Source: an uncultured Odoribacter sp. (GTDB lineage Bacteria; Bacteroidota; Bacteroidia; Bacteroidales; Marinifilaceae). From it: DNA of 64,000 nucleotides. Shown in pieces: positions 17,397-26,884 of this stretch. The first letter of the stretch is position 1, and each line of letters starts with the position of its first letter. The notes beneath the pieces are model-generated. The model saw nothing but the letters and a program-made list of their open reading frames with translations. It was not told where the DNA came from and made no database searches. The stretch is from the NCBI GenBank assembly GCA_910589025.1, contig CAJURM010000001.1:62001-126000 (forward strand), given 5' to 3'. The position numbers and the translations under genes were made by a program.

Positions 17397-19457
17397 GTGA
17401 TATTTGAATACTCTTTATGGTGGATTATTCCGATGGCTGTTGTATCGGCCTGGATTGCAAGATTAAAGTTTAAAAAACTCTCCAGATTGCCGGATGTTCC
17501 TTCCGGTATTAATTTTCTCATTTCTTTCCTTCGTTTTTCAGTCCTGTTTCTTTTACTTTTTTTGTTGCTGAAGCCAGCCTTGCAGTTGGTTCGGACAGTG
17601 AAAGAGAAGCCTTTGTTGATTGTAGCACAGGATAATTCAGCTTCTTTGCTGAATGGTAAGGATTCTTTGTATTTCCGGAACGGATACAGTGCATCTTTAA
17701 AAGAAAAGTTGGCTTCCTTACAGGATAAGTTTACCTTGGAATGGGTGACTTTTGGTAAGAACGCCGGGAAAAGTGATGAACTGACGTTTTCGGAGCACTA
17801 TACGAATTTGAGCGGATTGTTTGATTACATTGATAATCACTATGTCACCCGGAAGCCGGAGGGTGTGTTGTTACTGAGTGACGGGAAATATAACAACGGT
17901 ATGAATCCCCGTTACCGGATTCATCCTTATCCTGTTTATACAGTTGTGTTAGGAGATACGACGGAAGTTCCCGATGTGTATATCCGGGAGGTGATTTGTG
18001 ATAAGTTCAATTTTCTTCATACTCTTTTCCCGATAAAGGTGGAAGTAGCTGCGTTGGGGCAGGAAGGGAAAAGATTGAAATGTGTGCTGAAAGAAAACGG
18101 GAGAACCATCGGCAGTCGGGAGTTGGTGGTCAGCCAGTATAATTTTATGCAGGAAGTTGTTTTTTCCGTTGAAGCAAAACAAAAGGGAATTGTACGGTAT
18201 ACCGTTGAATTGGAAACAGATTCACAAGAGAGAAGCCGGGAGAATAACCGGATGACGGTGTATATAAATATACTGGATAATTCGGGAGAAATTGCCATAT
18301 ATTATTCGGCACCGCATCCGGATATAGCAGCCATTACGGAGGCTATTGATGCTGCCGGGATTTATAAGTGTACGACCTATGATTTTTCCCATTCTCTGTC
18401 CGGTTTAAAGAACAGTCTGTTTATTTTGCACAATCCCCGTCCGGAAGATATAAATTACCAGAAGATAGTGGAGATAGCTGCCCAAAGGCAGATTGCCATC
18501 TGGTATATCCTGACGAACCGCAAGAGCATTCAGGATTTGTCCCGCTATGGAAAAGCGTATAGTGTATCTGTCAATTCGAATATGAATGAGTATGCTTCTC
18601 CGGCGTTTAACCGTAATTTTCCCTATTTTGAGTTTACGGAGCAGGAATCCGCCGGATTTGCCGCATATCCTCCTGTGGTTGTGCCTTTCGGGCAGATTAT
18701 TCCCCAGGCGGGAAAAAATCTGTTTTTACAGAAGGTAAAAAATACGGTGACGGAGAACGGGATGATGAGTTTTTATGACGACGGACAGTCGAAACAGGCT
18801 TATTTCTGGGGGGAAGGGTTGTGGAAATGGCGTCTGTTTTCATACAAGGAAAACGGGAATCATGAATTGTTTAATACCTGGATTCATAAATCTGTCAATT
18901 ATCTGATTTCGCGTAAGGGCAGCGACCGTTTTGTTCATGATATAAAGGCGTTGTATGATGAGACGGAGGAGGCTGTAGTGAATGCAGAGCTTTATAATGA
19001 CAGTTATGAATTGGTAAATGATTCGGATGTCCGGCTGACGTTGCAATACGGAGAAAAGGAGTTTCGTTATCTTCTGGGCCGGAATGGGGAGAAATACCGT
19101 ATAAATCTGGGTAATCTGCCTGCCGGGGAATACAGGTATGCATTGTCAACTGATCTGAAAGGTGAGAAATTCGGAAAGAAAGGGACTTTTTATGTACGTA
19201 CCCAGAATCCGGAAGTGAATGATGTGGTGGCCGATGTGTCTCTGATGGAGGAGATTGCGGAACGCTCGGGAGGGGTATGCCGGTTTTATGCCGGAATGGA
19301 TGAAATTGTCAACCACATAGCAGCAGAGCAGCGTTTTGAGCCGGTGTACAAAGCAGAAATGAAGTATATCGATTTAGGGGAACTGAAATGGGCGGGGATT
19401 CTTTTGCTGATGTTATTATGTATAGAATGGGCGTTATTAAAATATTATGCCGGCTGA
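17397..19457 (+). CDS. VWA-type membrane protein
   Basis: This 686-residue protein has two N-terminal membrane segments (about residues 5-20 and 40-63) and one at the C-terminus (about 663-684), with a large extracytoplasmic middle. After the second segment comes a von Willebrand factor A-like start with a MIDAS-type DxSxS (Asp79, Ser81, Ser83) and a later LLLSDGKYNNG. The layout resembles BatA-like or other aerotolerance-type VWA proteins of Bacteroidota, but no AAA ATPase partner is nearby. The frame opens with GTG at 17397; an internal ATG at residue 13 is the alternative. The 3' end overlaps the next gene by 40 bases. Function unknown. Confidence 0.75.
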   Translation: MIFEYSLWWIIPMAVVSAWIARLKFKKLSRLPDVPSGINFLISFLRFSVLFLLLFLLLKPALQLVRTVKEKPLLIVAQDNSASLLNGKDSLYFRNGYSASLKEKLASLQDKFTLEWVTFGKNAGKSDELTFSEHYTNLSGLFDYIDNHYVTRKPEGVLLLSDGKYNNGMNPRYRIHPYPVYTVVLGDTTEVPDVYIREVICDKFNFLHTLFPIKVEVAALGQEGKRLKCVLKENGRTIGSRELVVSQYNFMQEVVFSVEAKQKGIVRYTVELETDSQERSRENNRMTVYINILDNSGEIAIYYSAPHPDIAAITEAIDAAGIYKCTTYDFSHSLSGLKNSLFILHNPRPEDINYQKIVEIAAQRQIAIWYILTNRKSIQDLSRYGKAYSVSVNSNMNEYASPAFNRNFPYFEFTEQESAGFAAYPPVVVPFGQIIPQAGKNLFLQKVKNTVTENGMMSFYDDGQSKQAYFWGEGLWKWRLFSYKENGNHELFNTWIHKSVNYLISRKGSDRFVHDIKALYDETEEAVVNAELYNDSYELVNDSDVRLTLQYGEKEFRYLLGRNGEKYRINLGNLPAGEYRYALSTDLKGEKFGKKGTFYVRTQNPEVNDVVADVSLMEEIAERSGGVCRFYAGMDEIVNHIAAEQRFEPVYKAEMKYIDLGELKWAGILLLMLLCIEWALLKYYAG

Positions 19458-20383
19458 CCTTTTACGGATGGCTTTTCCCGGTGTTGTGTACATCCTGTGT
19501 GGGATACAGAGTGTTTCAGGTAGATGTCCTGGAACCTGCCGGTGTGACACTTGGAAAAGATAAAAAAATCGGATTCTGGGACCGTAATATCCGTCCGCAG
19601 TGTGATTCTTCTTTTTTGCTGAACCGTTATCCCGGCATCTCTTCGGATGAATTGTCCTATGTATTCTATTCGGCTTTACAGGAGGCATTGGGTGAAAGCG
19701 AAACGGATTCTTTACAGTCTATTGTCGGGAAAGAAAAAAGATATGTGCCTGACCAGGATATTCCGGATCCGGTTGCTTCTGTGACTTTGATGGAAATTGG
19801 CCGTCGTTTCGGTATGGATTATATTGTTTCCCTGGAAAAGATCGGTTATAGGGTGGATAGGCCGGAAAAGTATGTGAAATTTGATTTGTTTTTACGTCTG
19901 TATGATTGTGGGCAGGGAGAGGTGTTGGATTCTGTTCTCTATGAGTATGATTTGAAAGAGGCGCTGGTGAATGAGTATGAACTCACGGAGTATGTAAACG
20001 GCATGATAGGAGAACAGGGAACGGAGTACGCCCGTCGGCTGAAACCGTACTGGCTTGCAGTGGACAGAAGGATATATAACGGGGGCAGGGTATTGAAAAT
20101 GGGAGATGTTTTCTTTCAGCATCACGACCGGGAACAGGCGAAGCGGCTTTGGGAGGCTGCGACCCGTCTGACCTTCCGGCAAGCCATACGGGGATATCTG
20201 AATCTGGCCTGGTTGTATGAAATGGAGGGGAATTTTTTCATGGCCGGACAGATGTTACAGAAAGGAATAGATATTGCAGAGGAAAAAGGTTTGGACAATG
20301 CAGATACAGATTATCTTAAAATGTACATGAAAGTTATTGTAAAAAGGATAAAAGACAAGGCTTTGCTTGACAGACAGATGTAA
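19418..20383 (+). CDS. DUF6340-like lipoprotein
   Basis: This roughly 321-residue protein resembles the Bacteroidota DUF6340 family of lipoproteins, seen from the VLEPAGVTL start of the mature part and the RRFGMDYIVSLEKI middle. It opens with a lipoprotein signal ending in LCTSC. The C-terminal third (LWEAATRL, GYLNLAWLYEMEGNFFMAGQMLQKGIDIA) looks like tetratricopeptide-type helix pairs. The start is set at 19418 because that gives the shortest run to the signal; 19427 is equally possible. The gene overlaps the VWA gene by 40 bases, so the two are very likely translated from one message. Role unknown. Confidence 0.75.
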   Translation: MYRMGVIKILCRLTFYGWLFPVLCTSCVGYRVFQVDVLEPAGVTLGKDKKIGFWDRNIRPQCDSSFLLNRYPGISSDELSYVFYSALQEALGESETDSLQSIVGKEKRYVPDQDIPDPVASVTLMEIGRRFGMDYIVSLEKIGYRVDRPEKYVKFDLFLRLYDCGQGEVLDSVLYEYDLKEALVNEYELTEYVNGMIGEQGTEYARRLKPYWLAVDRRIYNGGRVLKMGDVFFQHHDREQAKRLWEAATRLTFRQAIRGYLNLAWLYEMEGNFFMAGQMLQKGIDIAEEKGLDNADTDYLKMYMKVIVKRIKDKALLDRQM

Positions 20384-20433
20384 GTGTTGCCGAAGCACAG
20401 GTATTTTATTCTTTATTTATCCGCCAAATCAAT

Positions 20434-23400
20434 ATGTCTGAGCTGAACATTTACAAAGCATCGGCGGGGGCCGGAAAGACGTTTGCCCTGACGATGGAAT
20501 ATTTTAAGATTATTTTTTCCGTTCCTTCCGAATACAGGAATATCCTGGCTGTTACCTTTACCAATAAGGCGACAGAAGAGATGAAATCACGAATTATCAA
20601 TGAACTGCATTGCATGGCCGAAGGGCGTCCGAGCGGTTATTCTCCCGGCTTGAAGGAGAGGTTTGGTTTTTCGGATGATGAACTGCGGAACCGGGCGAAG
20701 ATGTTGCGGACGCTGCTGTTGCACGATTATGGCAGGATTTCCGTAACGACCATCGACCGTTTTTTTCAACGTATTGTAAAATCGTTTACGAAGGAATTGG
20801 GGATTTTTCCCGGTTATAATGTGGAACTGGACAGTGAGTATGTCCTGATGAAAGCGGTGGATAAGGTGATGGAGGAGGTGAAGCGGAATGCTTCGCTGAG
20901 AACGTGGATTGCCGATTTGATGGATGCAAAGGTGGATGAAGGCAAGTCCTGGAGTATAAAATCCAGGATTATCGATTTGGGAGAAGAGCTGTTCCGGGAA
21001 AATTATATGCTTTTTGACTCGTCGGTACAGGAAAAGTTCGGAGATAAAGAGTTTCTGAAAACATATGGGGCGTTTCTGCAAAGTGTCATACAGGAATATG
21101 AAGAAGGGCTTACCCGTTTGAGCCGCGAGGCTATCGGACTGATAGAGGGGGCCGGATTGGAGCTGAGGGATTTCAGAGGAAATAAAGCGGGGTGTGCCGC
21201 TCATTTTTATAAGATAAAAAACCGGAAATTTGATGAAATCACCAAGACGGTAAGGGATTCTGCAGACCAGATGGATTATTGGATTGCCAAGGACAGTGAC
21301 GGGAGTGTGAAGCAAAGAATAGAGTCTATTTATCCGTTGTTGAATGAGAAACTGAAAAAGTGTGCGGAGATTTATGACACGAAGTGCCGGTATTATCTTT
21401 CGGCGCGGCAGATTGCGGACAATTTGTACCAACTGGGAATTTTGAGCGATTTGTATAAGGAGGTGCGGGCGTATTGTGACGAGAAGGGAGTGATGTTGCT
21501 GAGCGATACCACTCATATCCTGAATGTCCTGATTGCAGGCAACGACACCTCTTTTTTGTATGAGAAAGTCGGAAATTACTATAAGCATCTGATGATAGAT
21601 GAGTTTCAGGACACTTCTTCCATGCAATGGGGTAATTTCCGTCCTTTGGTTGTGAATTCCCTGTCGGAAGGGAATGAGGCTATGATTGTGGGGGATGTAA
21701 AGCAAAGTATTTACCGATGGAGGAATGGTGACTGGTCTTTGTTGGCGGAGGGGGTGGAATCCGAATTTCGCCGATTCGGTACGAATGAGGTGGTTCTGGG
21801 AAATAACTGGCGGAGTGCGCAGGAGATTGTCGGGTTTAATAATCTGTTTTTCAGAAAAGCGGCCACTTTGCTGAAGACTTTGTTTGACGAGGCGGCCGGG
21901 GAAGATAACCGCTGGTCGGGAGCGATAGAGAAAGCGTATGCCGGTATTGAGCAGATTGCGAAGTCGGCTGCCAAAGGATATGTCGATATTTGTTTCGGAC
22001 CGTTAAAGAAGGAAGAGGGGGCTGCGGAGAGTATCATGGAGACGGTTATCGGTGATATACGGTCGATTACGGAACGGGGAGGCCGGAGCGGAGATATTGT
22101 TATTTTGGTGAGGAGCGGGAAAGAGGGGGCTTTTGTGGCAAATTATCTGATGGAGTATAACAAAAAAGCTGACCGGGAAATTCGTTTTATTTCCAATGAT
22201 TCGCTTTATGTGTGGTCGTCTCCTTTTGTGAAATTCATTACTGCCGTGCTGCGTTACATCATTGAGCCGTATGACCTGGTGAATAAGGCGGGCGTGTTGT
22301 ATCTGTATTATACGTTTGTGAAAGAGGGGACGCCTGTTGTGGGAGATGAGATTTTCAAGGCGATAGAAGAGGAAGATTTGTTCGGATTTCTGAATGCGGA
22401 TTTTGCCGTGAATACGGGAAAGGTTATGTCGTATTCCCTGTTTGAAACGGTGGAAGCCATTATTGACCGTTTCGGACTGAAAGACAGCAAGGACGAAGTG
22501 CCTTACCTGATTGCTTTCCAGGATATTATTTTTGAGTATGAGGCTTCGAATACCAATAATATACACCTTTTTCTGGAGTGGTGGGAAAAAGAGCAGCCCA
22601 AGCGGGTACTTTCCACATCCGAAAATGTGGATGCCGTCCGGATTCTGACGATCCATAAGTCCAAGGGACTGGAATTTGAATATGTTATTTTGCCTTTCTG
22701 TAATTGGGAACTGGACAGCGTCCGTCCGGTCCGGAGAATCTGGTGCAAGACGGATGCCGGAAGATTCAGCGATTTGGATTATGTCCCCCTGAATTATTCT
22801 TCCCGCTTGGCGGATACTATTTTTGAGGAGGATTATTATGACGAACACCTCAAGGCTTATGTGGATAGTCTGAATTTGCTCTATGTGGCATTGACACGTG
22901 CCCGGAAAGAGATGTATGTCCGTCCGTATACACCGAAGATAAACCGGGATGGGAGTGTGTCTTTTGCAGATATGGGGGCGTTTATGTATGGGGTGCTTCG
23001 GCTGCTGAAGGAGGAAAGGGAAGGTGTTTTTTTGCCTGATGATTTGATGAATGTTTCGTATGGGGAAAAGGAGAGGTATGTTCATTCGGAAGAACAGTCT
23101 ACAGCTTTTTCTTTGGATTATTATCCGGTTTACAGTCCGGAGGACCGTATTTCCGTAAAGTTTAAATTCCGGGATTATGCCGGAGAGGGTGAAACTCTTT
23201 CTGCGGTGGATGAAGGAAAGTTGCTGCATGAGATTTTTAAATCGATAGAGTATGTGGAGGATGTGGAACAGGCGGTGCGGAATGTTTATTTATCCGGAAT
23301 GATTACGAAGCAGGAAAAAGAGGAATATTGTGAGAAGGTACGGGCTTACCTGTCTGACCCGGCGTATTCTGAATGGTTTGACCGGAAATATAAGGTAATC

Positions 23401-23625
23401 AATGAGCGGGACATCTTGCTCCGGTTTGGTTCGAAAGTGCGTCCCGACCGGGTGATTATAAAGGATAAACAGGCCGTTGTCATTGATTACAAGTTCGGAC
23501 GGACAGAAGAGAAGAAATACCTGAAACAGGTGCAGTTTTATCGCACTTCTTTGAAACAGATGGGATACAAGGAGGTGAAAGGTTATATCTGGTATGTACG
23601 TCTGAATAAAGTTGTCGCAGTGTGA
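20434..23625 (+). CDS. AddA/RecB-like UvrD-family helicase-nuclease
   Basis: This 1063-residue protein combines a superfamily 1 helicase with a C-terminal nuclease, the layout of AddA and RecB, which process double-strand ends for RecA. Walker A is in KASAGAGKTFALT (residues 8-20). Other helicase motifs are AVTFTNKATEEMKSR, MIDEFQDTSSMQW, GDVKQSIYRWRNGDW, ILTIHKSKGLEFEYVILPF and LLYVALTRARKEMYV. The PD-(D/E)XK nuclease is intact, with Asp1005, Asp1018 and Lys1020 in RPDRV and VIDYKFG. No AddB partner is adjacent. It follows the DUF6340 gene after 50 bases and ends in a strong hairpin. Confidence 0.92.
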   Translation: MSELNIYKASAGAGKTFALTMEYFKIIFSVPSEYRNILAVTFTNKATEEMKSRIINELHCMAEGRPSGYSPGLKERFGFSDDELRNRAKMLRTLLLHDYGRISVTTIDRFFQRIVKSFTKELGIFPGYNVELDSEYVLMKAVDKVMEEVKRNASLRTWIADLMDAKVDEGKSWSIKSRIIDLGEELFRENYMLFDSSVQEKFGDKEFLKTYGAFLQSVIQEYEEGLTRLSREAIGLIEGAGLELRDFRGNKAGCAAHFYKIKNRKFDEITKTVRDSADQMDYWIAKDSDGSVKQRIESIYPLLNEKLKKCAEIYDTKCRYYLSARQIADNLYQLGILSDLYKEVRAYCDEKGVMLLSDTTHILNVLIAGNDTSFLYEKVGNYYKHLMIDEFQDTSSMQWGNFRPLVVNSLSEGNEAMIVGDVKQSIYRWRNGDWSLLAEGVESEFRRFGTNEVVLGNNWRSAQEIVGFNNLFFRKAATLLKTLFDEAAGEDNRWSGAIEKAYAGIEQIAKSAAKGYVDICFGPLKKEEGAAESIMETVIGDIRSITERGGRSGDIVILVRSGKEGAFVANYLMEYNKKADREIRFISNDSLYVWSSPFVKFITAVLRYIIEPYDLVNKAGVLYLYYTFVKEGTPVVGDEIFKAIEEEDLFGFLNADFAVNTGKVMSYSLFETVEAIIDRFGLKDSKDEVPYLIAFQDIIFEYEASNTNNIHLFLEWWEKEQPKRVLSTSENVDAVRILTIHKSKGLEFEYVILPFCNWELDSVRPVRRIWCKTDAGRFSDLDYVPLNYSSRLADTIFEEDYYDEHLKAYVDSLNLLYVALTRARKEMYVRPYTPKINRDGSVSFADMGAFMYGVLRLLKEEREGVFLPDDLMNVSYGEKERYVHSEEQSTAFSLDYYPVYSPEDRISVKFKFRDYAGEGETLSAVDEGKLLHEIFKSIEYVEDVEQAVRNVYLSGMITKQEKEEYCEKVRAYLSDPAYSEWFDRKYKVINERDILLRFGSKVRPDRVIIKDKQAVVIDYKFGRTEEKKYLKQVQFYRTSLKQMGYKEVKGYIWYVRLNKVVAV

Positions 23626-23641
23626 TACCGTTTATATAAAG

Positions 23642-23668
23642 AAAAGGCTGCCGGAAGGGCAGCCTTTT
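23642..23668. terminator. Bidirectional terminator, helicase-nuclease / RRM gene
   Basis: An 11-base-pair perfect stem (23642-23652 with 23658-23668) has AAAA on one side and TTTT on the other, around a 5-base loop. It lies between two converging genes. Confidence 0.92.
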
Positions 23669-23696
23669 GTCTGAATGTTCAGCGTTCAATGCCGGA

Positions 23697-24014
23697 TTAA
23701 TATCTTCTGTTCGAGTTGTATCCGCCGCGGTGTCCTCCGCGATTGAAGTTCCCGCTGTTTCCGGGGCGGTCTGTACGCGGTTTGGCTATGTTTACGTTAA
23801 TCACTTTACCGTTGAATTCCGCTTGGTTCAGCTCATCAATAGCTTTTTGTCCTTCTTCGTCGGAAGGCATTTCAACGAATCCGAATCCTCTTGAACGACC
23901 GGTTTCCCTGTCCATGATTACTTTTGCAGAAGAAACTTCTCCGTATTCTTCAAATAATTCTTTTAAGCCGCTATCGTTTACGCTGTAGCTTAAATTTGAA
24001 ACAAAAATGTTCAT
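23697..24014 (-). CDS. Single-RRM RNA-binding protein
   Basis: This 105-residue protein is one RNA recognition motif with a short Gly/Arg/Asn-rich tail. RNP2 is IFVSNLSY (3-10) and RNP1 is RGFGFVEM (42-49), both with the aromatic residues that stack on RNA bases. The tail (about residues 82-105) contains RGG-like repeats. Such proteins are common in Bacteroidota, where they act as global RNA chaperone-like regulators, partly filling the niche of Hfq. The gene is monocistronic by position, with a 211-base spacer upstream. Confidence 0.93.
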   Translation of the reverse strand: MNIFVSNLSYSVNDSGLKELFEEYGEVSSAKVIMDRETGRSRGFGFVEMPSDEEGQKAIDELNQAEFNGKVINVNIAKPRTDRPGNSGNFNRGGHRGGYNSNRRY

Positions 24015-24181
24015 TTAAAAAAGATTAAATTAATAAAAGTATGAAGATGAGCCTGAAACAAAAAAGGAAGTAATACTTATCAATCAAGGCAAGACATTAT
24101 ATGCTAATCGGATTCATTCTCAAATCGTAACAAAGGTAGTTTATAAATTGAAGACCGGAAAGAATTCGGAAGAAAAATAAG

Positions 24182-24218
24182 ACAGAAAGGTAAAAATAGT
24201 TTCTTTTTACCTTTCTGT
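24182..24218 (-). terminator. Terminator after butyrate kinase
   Basis: A perfect 15-base-pair stem (24182-24196 with 24204-24218) around a 7-base loop, with A and T runs inside the stem, lies just past the buk stop on the minus strand. Confidence 0.9.
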
Positions 24219-24225
24219 TTGAATT

Positions 24226-25299
24226 TTAGCTGTATACTTTGGGGGTGAATTCGCCGTTCAGTACCATTAAGCCGTTCAGAGCCAGCGCGCGCATTTCGTC
24301 TTCTCCCGGATATACTTTTACCGGAGCAATGAATTGAACCCGTTTGGCGATGGCGTCAGTCACTCTTGGAGCATGGGCTATTCCGCCGGTCAGCAGAATG
24401 GCATCTACCTGTCCTTCCAAGACACACGCCATCGCTCCGATTTCTTTGGCAATCTGGTAGCACATGCCTTCCAGAAGCAAATCCCATTGCGGGTCGGAAG
24501 CCGCTTTTTCAATGATTTCAATGGTGTTGTTGGTGTTCAGGTAGCCGACAAAACCGCCTGCCCCGCACAGCATTTTTTTAATTTCCTGCTGGGTCTTTGT
24601 GCCGCTGAAACACAGTTTTACGAGTGCCCCGGCAGGCAGACCGCCGGATCTTTCCGGAGAAAACGGACCGTCTCCGTCCAATGCATTGTTGGTGTCAATC
24701 ACCCTGCCTTGTTTGTGGGCACTGACCGATACGCCTCCGCCCAGATGTGCAATGACCAGATTGAGTTCTTCGTATTTCCTGCCTGTCGCTTGGGCATGCA
24801 CGCGGGCTATGCTTTTTTGATTCAGGGCATGGAAAATGGAAACCCTGGGAATATCCGGATGTCCGCTGATGCGGGCAAGAGGTGACAATTCATCCACGAC
24901 CACCGGGTCGGCAATAAAGGCTTTTACCTCCGGTCCCAGTTCACGGGCGAGGTGGTAGGCAATAAGTCCGCCTAAATTGGACGCATGTTCTCCCATCACC
25001 GGCACTTCCAGGTCGTGCAGCATGGCTGGATTGACCTCATATACTCCCGATTCGATGGGTTTAATCAAACCGCCCCGTCCGACGATGGCGTGTACTTTTC
25101 CGATTTCGATACCCGCTTGTTTCAATTCGGAGAGTATCAGTTCTTTGCGGAAGGAGAATTGGGAACTGATGTTCGGAAATTTTCCGATTTCTTCCGCCGT
25201 ATGTCGTATGGTTTTTATGAATACCTGTTTATCATCCTCAAAGAGGGCTATTTTTGTCGAGGTGGAACCCGGATTTATAGCAAGAATGTTGTAAGTCAT
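24226..25299 (-). CDS. buk: Butyrate kinase
   Basis: Butyrate kinase makes butyrate and ATP from butyryl phosphate and ADP. The 357-residue protein is of the acetokinase superfamily but is shorter than AckA and has the Buk blocks LAINPGSTSTKIALF, GRGGLIKPIESG, HLGGGVSVSAH, DGDGPFSPERSGGLPAG and LLTGGIAHAP. Its usual partner, phosphotransbutyrylase, is not next to it. It has its own promoter and terminator, so it is a single-gene unit. It may serve butyrate formation, or act in reverse on branched-chain acids; the sequence cannot tell which. Confidence 0.95.
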   Translation of the reverse strand: MTYNILAINPGSTSTKIALFEDDKQVFIKTIRHTAEEIGKFPNISSQFSFRKELILSELKQAGIEIGKVHAIVGRGGLIKPIESGVYEVNPAMLHDLEVPVMGEHASNLGGLIAYHLARELGPEVKAFIADPVVVDELSPLARISGHPDIPRVSIFHALNQKSIARVHAQATGRKYEELNLVIAHLGGGVSVSAHKQGRVIDTNNALDGDGPFSPERSGGLPAGALVKLCFSGTKTQQEIKKMLCGAGGFVGYLNTNNTIEIIEKAASDPQWDLLLEGMCYQIAKEIGAMACVLEGQVDAILLTGGIAHAPRVTDAIAKRVQFIAPVKVYPGEDEMRALALNGLMVLNGEFTPKVYS

Positions 25300-25337
25300 A
25301 GGTGTAATATAGTTTTATAAATAAAATTTTTCCTTTG

Positions 25338-25367
25338 CAAAAGTTGTAAATTGTAAGTTAAAATCAA
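25338..25367 (-). promoter_or_regulatory. Promoter of buk
   Basis: On the minus strand TTG (plus 25365-25367), a 19-base spacer and AACTTTTG (25338-25345) match the Bacteroidota promoter with one mismatch, at the first base of the -7 element. Confidence 0.65.
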
Positions 25368-25407
25368 AGAAAAAGATTATTTTTTTACAAAAAGGCAGGA
25401 AGAAACA

Positions 25408-26754
25408 TCAGCGTTCAACGATGTATTCGTGCTGGTCGAAAATCTGGAGTTCAAACAGGTCTTTTTCCGGCCATTGTTTCACGGTAGACAATGCCTGGTT
25501 AATCATCTGGTTGATGTAGGAGGGAAATTTTGAACCTTTCCAGGAACTGGTATTGGTTACGAAAATCCAGGAATAGCCGTTGTGTTGTTTTTTCAACAGG
25601 GCACTGGTACCGGAGAGTGTGCCGGTGCGTGAGCAGTCGCCTTTGTAGGAAACATGCATCCAGCCGATAGGCAGGGTGTCGAAGCTGAAAGCGGTCATTT
25701 GGGCAATGGTTTCCGGTTTCAGAATATCCTTGATGCGGGGGTCTCCGTCAATGACAGCCAAAAAGCGTAATAATTCAATGGGAGAGGCGACCCAGGCGCC
25801 TGCCCCGGAAAGCGCTTCGATGTGGTTGCCTCCGTAGTATTTGGGAACCAGTTGTTTACTTCCGTTACATGCCGGTATCAATTCTTCGTCGGCGGTTTCG
25901 TAATACCTGACTTCATTTTCGTGTCTCTCTTCATAAAGGTTGTGTCCAAGATGCATGTCGAAGCATCCGGCGGGACGAAGAAGGTTTTCCTGGATATAGT
26001 TTTCGTAGGTTGTGCCGCTTACTTTTTCAATGACTTTTGACAATATGCCGTATCCTACATTGGAATAGGCGGTAGAGGTTCCCGGCATGTAGCGGAGCCG
26101 ACGGGACAATACGAAACGGATAATGGTATTTAAGTCCGCAGGAGGAGGGACATCCATTTTTCGGGCTATATCCACAGAGCAAAACATCGGGTCTCCGTGC
26201 ACCGTTGTAAATCCTGCTTTATGCCGCAGCAGGTGTTCAACCGTAATCTGTTTGGCGCGAGGATCCCGTATGGAAGAGAAAATGGAGTCGTTGAGTATTC
26301 CCGTAGGACCAAATACCGGGTCATCTAAGTGCAGTCGTCCGTCTTCCGCCAGTTTCATGATTCCGGCAGCTGTAATCAGTTTGGAAATTGAAGCAATGCG
26401 AAAAATATGGCGGGTCTCCGTCGGGATTTGCTGTTCGAAGTCTGCATACCCGTATCCTTTGGCATACAATAATTTATTGTCTTTCATTAAAGCAAAAGAT
26501 GCACCCCGGATTTCCCATTTTTTCATGAAGCGTTTGATGATGCGGTCCATTTTCTGGGTTTCGGGCAGTTCGGAAAAACTGTTGCAGAATGCTTCGGAGG
26601 CAGGTAAAAGTCTGGTGTTCTCAAGTTCGGCACCGGAAGCGGTCAATAATAAAGTGGTGTCTGTTTGCCGGAGAGCCTCCTCTGTGAAAGTGATTTCCCA
26701 GGGTTTGGAGAAAAGGATGGTTGTTATAACGGCAATTAAGACAATATACTTCAT
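25408..26754 (-). CDS. Beta-lactamase-family serine hydrolase
   Basis: This 448-residue exported protein belongs to the class C beta-lactamase / penicillin-binding-protein superfamily. A hydrophobic N-terminus (residues 1-16) directs export. The catalytic SxxK is Ser122-Ile-Ser-Lys125 in RIASISKLITAAGIMKL, and the second motif YSN lies in STAYSNVGYG. The motif HRKAGF-like loop reads LLRHKAGFTTV. Members of this group are usually D-amino-acid peptidases or esterases rather than resistance enzymes. The substrate is unknown. It sits between buk and the class IV aminotransferase gene on the same strand, with spacers above 100 bases on each side. Confidence 0.85.
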   Translation of the reverse strand: MKYIVLIAVITTILFSKPWEITFTEEALRQTDTTLLLTASGAELENTRLLPASEAFCNSFSELPETQKMDRIIKRFMKKWEIRGASFALMKDNKLLYAKGYGYADFEQQIPTETRHIFRIASISKLITAAGIMKLAEDGRLHLDDPVFGPTGILNDSIFSSIRDPRAKQITVEHLLRHKAGFTTVHGDPMFCSVDIARKMDVPPPADLNTIIRFVLSRRLRYMPGTSTAYSNVGYGILSKVIEKVSGTTYENYIQENLLRPAGCFDMHLGHNLYEERHENEVRYYETADEELIPACNGSKQLVPKYYGGNHIEALSGAGAWVASPIELLRFLAVIDGDPRIKDILKPETIAQMTAFSFDTLPIGWMHVSYKGDCSRTGTLSGTSALLKKQHNGYSWIFVTNTSSWKGSKFPSYINQMINQALSTVKQWPEKDLFELQIFDQHEYIVER

Positions 26755-26884
26755 TCCGGCAAAACAATGGAAGTTTGCAGATAGAATCTTGCGATTTTAT
26801 TGCAAATGATGTAATATCAATAGTTTAACTCTGCAATATTAAAAAAAGATGTTTAGAAATAAAAGTATTTATATTTAAAAGTTC

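Noticed and set aside
20587..23229. Two long antisense frames (372 and 408 residues) opposite the AddA/RecB-like gene
   Set aside because: They lie wholly inside a well-supported gene, show no domain, and have His/Arg/Ile-rich composition typical of the shadow of an AT-rich, Glu/Lys-rich gene.
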